This document shows, piece after piece, positions 58,005 to 64,000 of a stretch of DNA of 64,000 bases. Origin of the DNA: Actinernus sp. WN-2022 (taxonomy: Eukaryota > Cnidaria > Anthozoa > Actiniaria > Actinernidae); NCBI GenBank assembly GCA_030867875.1, contig JAOWCC010001589.1, positions 81,491,537 through 81,555,536 on the forward strand, given 5' to 3'. The position numbers and the translations under genes were made by a program. Under the pieces are notes generated by a model. That model worked only from the letters and a program-made list of their open reading frames with translations. It did no database searches and had not been told where the DNA came from. Positions within the stretch are counted from its first letter, which is position 1. Each line of letters opens with the position of its first letter.

Positions 58005-58330
58005 TCAATGGAAAAATTTGCTCACATAACAATAATAGTGCTTGAATTTATTTGAAAGCGGTAAATGAAAAGAAGCCAAAGTAGCACAATGCAAAAACAC
58101 AATAGCGCTCACTTGCCTTATAAAAAAACTATGCTTTATTTTTTTTAAACAAATTAGGCACCGCGGTGGACGGTCCGAATGTATTGAGCCAGCTACTATA
58201 ACAACAAAACAGGAGCCGCACAAGGTCCCCCCAGGCCACAGCATGGCATTGATTAATTGGCGGTAATTGATTTTGGGGATGATCCCCACACTGCAAACAC
58301 TAAAAATTTTTTTTAGGAGGGATAAATAAG
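58005..58330 (-). pseudogene. Decayed tandem paralogue of the RING-like ORF
   Basis: Same strand, ~330 bp upstream of its sister. The frame keeps GGTLCGSCF and RCLICLKKIKHSFF, aligning with GETVCAPCF and LCYCCLSVIKHPFF, so the last two Cys pairs survive. The first pair is damaged (VCSVG), the CC before GG is WP, and the stop is displaced so the tail runs on. The upstream block GATAAATAAGATTTTCAA matches the promoter side of the sister copy, so promoter and gene were duplicated together. The first in-frame ATG is at 58244. Confidence 0.45.
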
Positions 58331-58398
58331 ATTTTCAAAAAATGTGATTGTCGTTTATGTAACCATAATGGGAACTGAATTGTTTTATTAGGGGCAAG

Positions 58399-58402
58399 CG
58401 TA
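58399..58402. other. Target-site duplication, left (CGTA)
   Basis: CGTA is repeated immediately after the 3' LTR at 63877-63880. Confidence 0.8.
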
Positions 58403-58685
58403 TATGACGATCTCTAACCATATCATAAAAGTAACATGTGTATAATCAGATAGCTTTAGAATGCGACGTGATTCGGTTAGTTCGCCGGAGTCCTGTGGGC
58501 GCCGGTCTTACATTATTTCATACCACAGATTTCCGGAACAACCTTGTATATGTAATGTGAGCAATGTGCTCCTAGAATGACAGACTGTATGTATGATATA
58601 AAAAGGAGAAACTGGAGAATAAAGTCAGTTCTGAACTAGAAGGTTGGAGTATTGTTGTAACTTCAAAGAGTCTCGGTACGCTACA
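58403..58685 (+). repeat. 5' LTR
   Basis: It starts TATGACGATC (the 3' copy has TGTGACGATC) and ends GCTACA. A TATA box (TATAAAAAG, 58597-58605) and AATAAA (58618-58623) lie near the end, which places U3, R and U5. It differs from the 3' LTR only at the second base and at 58464. Confidence 0.92.
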
Positions 58686-58689
58686 AATC

Positions 58690-58700
58690 TGGTGGCAGCC
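58690..58700 (+). other. Probable primer-binding site
   Basis: TGGTGGCAGCC begins 5 nt after the 5' LTR. The TGG start fits pairing to a tRNA 3' CCA end. The tRNA species is not assigned. Confidence 0.6.
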
Positions 58701-58703
58701 TAA

Positions 58704-59447
58704 CCACTACCTGCCTTTCTTCGCGGTCAAGCGGCCAGCCATTTTTACGCTATCCCCGAGGAAAAAAGGAAGACATTTTCAGGCGCCGTGAAGGAACTTA
58801 AAACTGCGATGTGTCCGGCCGTTAATCGGGAACATTTTTACGCGGAATTTGAAGGGCGCTTGCTTCGTCCAGGTGAGGACCCAGCAGTTTATCGCTGGGA
58901 ACTCGAAAACCTATTAACGAAGGCCGATCCTTCATTAACTAAAGAAGCACAAACAGCTCTTATAGCGCGACAGTTTATGCGCGGGCTTCCTCATGTCATC
59001 AAACTGAAACTATTGGAGCACGATCCAACTCCGGATATCGACAAAATGCTCAACTTTGCGCAACGTTATCGCGCTGTGGAGGGATATGTCCATCCCAGTG
59101 TGGAACTGCAAACAAACGCTGCTATTACGGCTGCCCGCCCTGAAACCAGCTAGCCTCCTAAGACGGCTGACCCGCAGCTCTCGCAGTTGATAGCTATGGT
59201 CGCTGCTATCTCAGAACACCAAAAGACTTTAGAAACAAAACTAGACCGTGCCGAACAAAGTCATCCAGAACCACGACAGGACAGGAAAGGCGAATGCTAC
59301 AAGTGTGGTAAACATGGCCACTTTGCAAAGGATTGCCGGGGCGGCCGCCCAAGGAACCCTAACCAGAGGAGACAAGAGATAACATGCTACTCATGTGGAG
59401 GGACAGGACACTTTGCAAGAAATTGTGCTAATAATTTAAACTTCTAG
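58704..59447 (+). pseudogene. gag: gag remnant with two CCHC zinc knuckles, truncated and interrupted
   Basis: Frame open from 58704. It begins in mid-domain (..FLRGQAASHFYAIPEE) only 4 nt after the primer-binding site, so the N-terminal part with its ATG is missing; the first ATG is at 58809. The capsid-like helical region continues to an in-frame TAG (59151-59153), then the same frame resumes. Two zinc knuckles of the form C-x2-C-x4-H-x4-C are at 59295-59336 and 59385-59426. The stop is at 59445-59447, overlapping pol. A particle-forming Gag could not be made from this copy. The family role is packaging element RNA into cytoplasmic particles. Confidence 0.8.
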
Positions 59448-59485
59448 GGGACGGTACGAATAATGGTGGAGTATGTGACCGTCCC
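59435..59485 (+). promoter_or_regulatory. -1 programmed ribosomal frameshift signal (gag-pol)
   Basis: The heptamer T TTA AAC (59435-59441) is in the correct gag phase, followed by a 6-nt spacer and a perfect 8-bp stem, GGGACGGT (59448-59455) with ACCGTCCC (59478-59485), with a 22-nt loop. The gag stop lies in the spacer, and pol is open in the -1 frame from exactly the slippery site. GGTGG in the loop could pair with CCACC at 59527-59531 as a pseudoknot; that part is speculative. Confidence 0.85.
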
Positions 59486-61945
59486 GCTGTAAGTAACAAC
59501 ATTAATAGTACTAGTTGTAATGTTAACCACCCTTTTGTCGATTGTTTCATCGCGGGCGTACGTGTCCGTGCTCTACTCGACACAGGTTCCATGAAATCAT
59601 TTCTTAGTAATCATATTCATAGTATAATCGATTTTGATCACTCATTAATTGACAAGTCTAAAGTGCATAAGTGCGTCTCTATAACTGGCGGTAGTTTAGA
59701 TATTTCAGGAATGATTTCCGCCAAAGTCAATTTCATTCATCGTAGGCACTCTTACGAAGGCCAGTTTCTAGTCAGTAGTAACATTAACTATGACTGTATT
59801 TTTGGATGGGACTTTATCAGTAATAATCAGTTCGCGTTAAAGGCTACACAGGAAGGATACCGATTAATTGGTCCCCATGGGAGTATCCCTATCTGCTCAG
59901 ACCCAGTGTCTGTGAAGGCAAGTCTTGCTGGGGTTGTTCAGGCATCTGAAGCGGAATTACGTTCTCACAATGAAGAGGATAGAATTTTGGTTCAGTCTGA
60001 AAACAAAGGTATTTTAGCAGTAACGTTAGCCAGTGCCGTTATGGTTCCCGCTAGGGCAGAAATAATCTTAGAAGGCAAGGTGTCAAAAAGTGTGAATAGC
60101 CAAGTAGGTATGATAACACCGTCGTTAAGTAGTACTGACACTTCAGAAAACGATTATAGCCGGCAGGGTTTTCATGTAGCACACGCTGTAGTTGCACCCG
60201 ACCAAAACAGATTGGTGCCTTTAAGGGTTATTAACATGTCTCACAAGCAAATAGAACTAGCACCGGGAGAAAAAATAGCAGAATTTTGCCCTCTCGTCGA
60301 GTCATGCAGTAAGAATTCCGAGAAATCCACACCGGATCTCTGCGGAGCGATAAGAAACGAAAACGTTGAAACTTTTACCGACAAGGTTGAAGCGGTCGTG
60401 GACGCCTCACTTGATCAAGGCGATAAAGCACGCGTAATACAACTGTTAAATAAGTTTGCTGACGTTTTTGATGAGAACTTAGGTCACACATCACTACTCT
60501 CCCACAAGATCGATACTGGAACTAGCGCTCCTATTAAACAGCAACCACGTCGGTTACCTTACGCACATAGAGAGGAATCACAACGGCAAATCACAGAAAT
60601 GTTAGCGCAAGGAATAATTCGCCCTAGCACAAGTCCGTGGTCGAGCCCAATTATTCTGGTAAAGAAAAAATCGGGCGAGCTTCGTTTCTGTATTGATTAC
60701 CGAAAACTAAATTCAGTTACTGTCGGTCACGCAGACCCTTTGCCTCGAATAGACGATATTCTTGATTCATTTGGAAATTCTAAATATTTCACGACAATTG
60801 ATTTACGAAGCGGTTACTGGCAGCTGTCAGTTGAAGAGGAGGATCGTCATAAAACAGCGTTTGCGACTCAAAACGGACTTCATGAATTTAACAGAATGCC
60901 TTTTGGCCTCTCCACTGCTCCTGCCACATTTCAACTTTCAACTATGGAGATTGCGTTATCAGGCTTAACATATGTCACATGTTTGTGTTACCTCGATGAT
61001 GTTATAGTATTCGGCCGTGATCTCAAAGAACACTGTGATCGATTAGAGACCGTACTACTTAGACTTCGAGAGCACAACCTCCGCGTAAAACTCTCCAAGT
61101 GCACGTTTTCGGCCCGTAGAGTCGCCTATTTAGGCCACGTCATATCCCAATCAGGTCTCGAACCCGATCCGGCAAAAGTATCAGCTGTCAAGGACATCGG
61201 GTCGCCGAAATCAGTTAAAGATATTAGGAGTTTTTTGGGTTTGGCTGGATATTATAGAAGGTTTATCCCAGGTTTTGCCACAGTTTCGGCTCCGCTCGTA
61301 ACCCTCACCCAAAAGAACACACAGTTTAACTGGACAGGAGAATGTGAAACGGCTTTCAGGCAGTTAAAAGAATTGCTTTGCTCCGCCCCGATACTAGCAT
61401 ACCCTAAATTCGATCGCGAATTCATCCTGCAGACAGACGCGTCGGACTTTGGCGCAGGGGCCATTTTGTCACAGATTGATGACGACGGGTTAGAAAAAGT
61501 ACTTGCCTATGCATCCAAAGCCTTAACTCCACGGCAGCGACAGTTCTCCGCAACTGAAAAAGAGGCGTACGCGATAGTTTTTGGAACTCAACATTTCAGA
61601 GTTTATCTGCTTGGTCGCAAATTTACAATCATCACCGACCACAGCGCACTGCGATGGATCCATAGTATGGAGCCTAAGGGTCGAATAGCGCGCTGGATCA
61701 TGGATTTACAGGAATTTCAGTTTTCCATAAAACATCGCGCGGGTCGATTACATGCTAACGTCGATGCATTATCTAGACTAATGCCATCCAGCCCTAAGAA
61801 TGAAGGTATTTGTAGTACCAGTGCAGCGATCCATGAACCAGGGAAACCTGCGAAAGTTTCTCCCGATGTTCCCAAACCTAAAACCGTGATTTCCGAAATA
61901 CATGTTAACTTGTCAAGCGGCCGTCAAAGGCGATTATCAAATTAG
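59435..61945 (+). CDS. pol: gypsy pol: protease, reverse transcriptase, RNase H
   Basis: Frame open from the slippery site. Protease: LLDTGS, active-site DTG at 59579-59587. Reverse transcriptase: RFCIDYRKLN, TTIDLRSGYWQL, RMPFGLSTAPATF and the catalytic YLDD at 60989-61000, all intact. RNase H: LQTDASDFGAGA, then EKEAYAIV and ITDHSALRWI. It ends with TAG at 61943-61945 after a poorly conserved linker. The enzyme copies element RNA into DNA inside cytoplasmic particles. RT and RNase H look undamaged; integrase is not in this frame. It is expressed only through the -1 frameshift. An ATG at 59591 lies inside protease and is not a likely start. Confidence 0.9.
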   Translation, partial: FKLLGDGTNNGGVCDRPAVSNNINSTSCNVNHPFVDCFIAGVRVRALLDTGSMKSFLSNHIHSIIDFDHSLIDKSKVHKCVSITGGSLDISGMISAKVNFIHRRHSYEGQFLVSSNINYDCIFGWDFISNNQFALKATQEGYRLIGPHGSIPICSDPVSVKASLAGVVQASEAELRSHNEEDRILVQSENKGILAVTLASAVMVPARAEIILEGKVSKSVNSQVGMITPSLSSTDTSENDYSRQGFHVAHAVVAPDQNRLVPLRVINMSHKQIELAPGEKIAEFCPLVESCSKNSEKSTPDLCGAIRNENVETFTDKVEAVVDASLDQGDKARVIQLLNKFADVFDENLGHTSLLSHKIDTGTSAPIKQQPRRLPYAHREESQRQITEMLAQGIIRPSTSPWSSPIILVKKKSGELRFCIDYRKLNSVTVGHADPLPRIDDILDSFGNSKYFTTIDLRSGYWQLSVEEEDRHKTAFATQNGLHEFNRMPFGLSTAPATFQLSTMEIALSGLTYVTCLCYLDDVIVFGRDLKEHCDRLETVLLRLREHNLRVKLSKCTFSARRVAYLGHVISQSGLEPDPAKVSAVKDIGSPKSVKDIRSFLGLAGYYRRFIPGFATVSAPLVTLTQKNTQFNWTGECETAFRQLKELLCSAPILAYPKFDREFILQTDASDFGAGAILSQIDDDGLEKVLAYASKALTPRQRQFSATEKEAYAIVFGTQHFRVYLLGRKFTIITDHSALRWIHSMEPKGRIARWIMDLQEFQFSIKHRAGRLHANVDALSRLMPSSPKNEGICSTSAAIHEPGKPAKVSPDVPKPKTVISEIHVNLSSGRQRRLSN

Positions 61946-63408
61946 AAAGTACTTATCGCGTGCCAACGGAACAGGCAGATAATGATAATCTCCGACATAA
62001 GACTGTCGACACAAATACAATTGTGGAGGGCAAAACGGAAATGCCCCCTTCGCTACATGATAAGGAAGACGCGTGTGCTATTTCGGTCAACCCAACATTT
62101 AACCTAAAGGAAGCCCAGCGGAACGATCCAAACCTCGTTAAGTTTATCAATCTTAAAATGCGCGGCGCTGCGAAACCAAGCTTGGCAGAATGGGCAAATG
62201 AAGACCAATGCTTGAAATCTCTTCATAGACATTACGATCGCCTTTTTGTTCGGGACAATTTGCTAGTCAGATCCCTTGGCAGTCGACTACCACACCCGAA
62301 TTACGTCATCGTTGTGCCAGAGTGTCTTAGAGACGAGGTCTTAAGAGGAATGCATGATAATCCTTTTTCCGGTCACCTCGGAGTAACTCGGACCGAGGAA
62401 AGAATTCGTCGACGCTTTTACTGGCCGGGAATTCGACTGGCGGTCGATCAGTACGTTAAGCGATGCCCCGAATGCGCGCAAAAAACGAGCCCGGTTACCC
62501 GTAACAAAGCACCGTTAGGTAGTATAGAAGTTGGAGAGCCTTTTACGTTTTGGGCCATGGATTACATGGGGCCATTACCAGAAACCGCCAGCGGCAATAA
62601 ACATATCCTCGTCATGGTCGATCACTTTACAAAGTGGTGCGAAGCTATTCCAACGAAAGATCAAAAAGCAAGTACCGTCGCCCCAATTTTAATACGTAAC
62701 GTGTTTTCGCGATTCGGACCACCGGTTGTGCTACATTCCGATCAAGGGCGAAATTTTGAGAGCAACTTAATGCACGAAGTGTGTGACGTATTGGGTATCA
62801 CTAAGACTAGGACTACTGCGTACAATCCGAGATGTGACGGCCAAACCGAGCGCCAGAACAGAACGCTACAACAAATGCTGGCGTCTTTTGTCTACCGTCG
62901 TAGGGACGATTGGGATTTATGGATAGATAGTGTTGTATATGCCAACAACACTAGTCGGCACGAATCGTTAGGACTTTCACCGTACGAGGTAGTGTTCGGT
63001 TGCACTCCTAGACTTCCACTCGAATTAGAATTGGGCGTACCACTGTCTAATCCAGCAGCTCAGAGCGATTATATTCGCTCGATCAGGTCGGTTTTTAGGG
63101 ATATTAGACATATCGCGAGGAATAACCTCTCTAAGGCAGGAGAATACCAGCTCAGTCAAAACCAATGTAGAACAAATGCTTGGCAGCCGTTTCATGAAGG
63201 TCAGGCAGTAATGCTTAAAAGGCCCAAGGGATGGAAATTCGGCAGCAAATGGCATGGGCCTTATGAAATAGCTAAACAACTTGGGGTTGACTATAAGATA
63301 AGGTCGAGGGATGGTAAGGAGAAGGTCGTTCACCACGACCATCTTAAGCTTAGTTACATTCCATTCAGGCAGGGTCAGGTTGTTTGCCCAGCTAGGGAGA
63401 CAGGCTAG
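61909..63408 (+). CDS. int: gypsy integrase (separate frame from RNase H)
   Basis: Open from 61909, one frame back from RNase H. There is no ATG near the beginning (GTG at 61960), so it should be the pol C-terminus. The zinc domain is H-x6-H-x29-C-x2-C (codons at 62353, 62374, 62464, 62473). The catalytic triad is D (62560), D (62740), E (62848), with the second spacing D-x35-E as in retroviral and gypsy integrases. A GPY-type module (KWHGPYEI) is near the end and there is no chromodomain. It inserts element DNA into chromosomes. The 61909-61945 overlap has no slippery heptamer, so a small indel is the likely cause of the frame change. Confidence 0.9.
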   Translation, partial: LVKRPSKAIIKLESTYRVPTEQADNDNLRHKTVDTNTIVEGKTEMPPSLHDKEDACAISVNPTFNLKEAQRNDPNLVKFINLKMRGAAKPSLAEWANEDQCLKSLHRHYDRLFVRDNLLVRSLGSRLPHPNYVIVVPECLRDEVLRGMHDNPFSGHLGVTRTEERIRRRFYWPGIRLAVDQYVKRCPECAQKTSPVTRNKAPLGSIEVGEPFTFWAMDYMGPLPETASGNKHILVMVDHFTKWCEAIPTKDQKASTVAPILIRNVFSRFGPPVVLHSDQGRNFESNLMHEVCDVLGITKTRTTAYNPRCDGQTERQNRTLQQMLASFVYRRRDDWDLWIDSVVYANNTSRHESLGLSPYEVVFGCTPRLPLELELGVPLSNPAAQSDYIRSIRSVFRDIRHIARNNLSKAGEYQLSQNQCRTNAWQPFHEGQAVMLKRPKGWKFGSKWHGPYEIAKQLGVDYKIRSRDGKEKVVHHDHLKLSYIPFRQGQVVCPARETG

Positions 63409-63423
63409 TTTCATTTTGTTGAT

Positions 63424-63534
63424 AATGAACCCAGAGACCTGGGACTCCCTAGAACAAGACCTGCCGGACTCAGACAGCAGATACGACCCCCGAAGCGTTA
63501 CGGTTTTAATTCATAGCATTATATACAATGACTA
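63424..63534 (+). CDS. Small ORF between integrase and polypurine tract
   Basis: 36 codons from an ATG, acidic then hydrophobic. The frame is open upstream through the integrase end. No family was recognised; it may be chance. Confidence 0.2.
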
Positions 63535-63570
63535 ACATCTATTAGTAAACCCTGTTCTCGGGACGAGAAC

Positions 63571-63590
63571 AAAAAAAGGGGGGGGGGGAA
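63571..63590 (+). other. Polypurine tract
   Basis: Seven A, a G-run and two A, ending 3 nt before the 3' LTR. This is the plus-strand primer position. Confidence 0.8.
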
Positions 63591-63593
63591 TGG

Positions 63594-63876
63594 TGTGACG
63601 ATCTCTAACCATATCATAAAAGTAACATGTGTATAATCAGATAGCTTTAGAATGGGACGTGATTCGGTTAGTTCGCCGGAGTCCTGTGGGCGCCGGTCTT
63701 ACATTATTTCATACCACAGATTTCCGGAACAACCTTGTATATGTAATGTGAGCAATGTGCTCCTAGAATGACAGACTGTATGTATGATATAAAAAGGAGA
63801 AACTGGAGAATAAAGTCAGTTCTGAACTAGAAGGTTGGAGTATTGTTGTAACTTCAAAGAGTCTCGGTACGCTACA
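63594..63876 (+). repeat. 3' LTR
   Basis: TGTGACGATC to GCTACA, the same length as the 5' LTR, with a canonical TG..CA. Confidence 0.92.
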
Positions 63877-64000
63877 CGTAAGACTACCATAGTAAAGGAA
63901 TGCAAGAACACCACCATACTCCCTTGTCTTATTAATAATTTGTAGTCTATATCTTCTGAGCAATATCTACATACTGGCTGTTTTCCAAAACTTATTCCTT
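63877..64000. other. Right target duplication and flank
   Basis: CGTA (63877-63880) repeats 58399-58402. The remaining ~120 bases continue the pre-insertion sequence; no feature was recognised. Confidence 0.7.

Larger units (their letters stand above)
58403..63876 (+). mobile_element. Ty3/gypsy LTR retrotransposon, 5474 bp
   Basis: 283-bp LTRs (58403-58685, 63594-63876) flanked by CGTA. Order: LTR, primer-binding site, gag remnant, protease, RT, RNase H, integrase, polypurine tract, LTR; integrase after RNase H defines the Ty3/gypsy order. There is no envelope gene and no chromodomain. The LTRs differ at two positions, so insertion is recent. Defects: gag N-terminus missing, an in-frame TAG in gag, and RNase H and integrase in different frames. 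Confidence 0.93.

Noticed and set aside
61909..61945. Second programmed frameshift between RNase H and integrase
   Set aside because: No X XXY YYZ heptamer in phase and no stem follows; an ordinary indel is simpler.

Overview
The window looks like an A+T-rich, intron-bearing, transposon-crowded animal genome. A cnidarian (coral or sea anemone) is the best guess. The reasons are a spliced Myb/SANT-like gene, a single-exon amine-type GPCR, many short terminal-inverted-repeat (TIR) elements, truncated LINE 3' ends, T-rich minisatellites and one 100-base assembly gap. No bacterial feature is present. Host genes are few and repeats fill most of the space.

Layout. 1-1560: 3' part of a minus-strand Myb/SANT-like DNA-binding gene with two coding exons, a 5' non-coding exon and an ETS-type promoter; it runs off the left edge. 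1.68-7.8 kb: foldback-like repeats, a tRNA-Gly-like sequence, an eight-monomer satellite and hairpin elements. 7.8-18.2 kb: related transposons built into a recent ~4.4 kb tandem duplication. 18.3-29.2 kb: tandem repeats, several miniature inverted-repeat transposable elements (MITEs) with clear target-site duplications, and loci of a CACCAGAG minisatellite. 29.3-30.3 kb: a complete GPCR on the minus strand. 30.7-53.4 kb: long-armed inverted-repeat elements, mariner-like and TTAA-site MITEs, LINE fragments, one candidate first exon (35.8 kb), the gap (39192-39291) and two satellite arrays. 55.4-58.35 kb: a compact G+C-richer cassette unlike its surroundings. 58403-63876: a young Ty3/gypsy retrotransposon with 4-bp target duplications.

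The 55.4-58.35 kb cassette is the most unusual part. Four exact 38-bp repeats, each with an inverted CCAAT box, sit with a GC box, a CRE and a TATA box in front of three plus-strand ORFs that overlap in different frames. The first has two GRF-type zinc-finger-like modules and a proline-rich tail; the second has a Cys/His cluster. Converging from the minus strand are two tandemly duplicated RING-like small ORFs, one decayed. The compression, overlaps and small zinc-binding proteins resemble a DNA virus or virus-like element captured in the genome. This is inference; no capsid, polymerase or replication gene is visible.

The gypsy element carries a textbook -1 frameshift signal at the gag-pol junction: slippery T TTA AAC, a 6-nt spacer and a perfect 8-bp stem. 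Its LTRs differ at only two positions, yet gag lacks its N-terminal half and has an in-frame stop, and RNase H and integrase are out of frame. It was probably mobilised recently by proteins from another copy.
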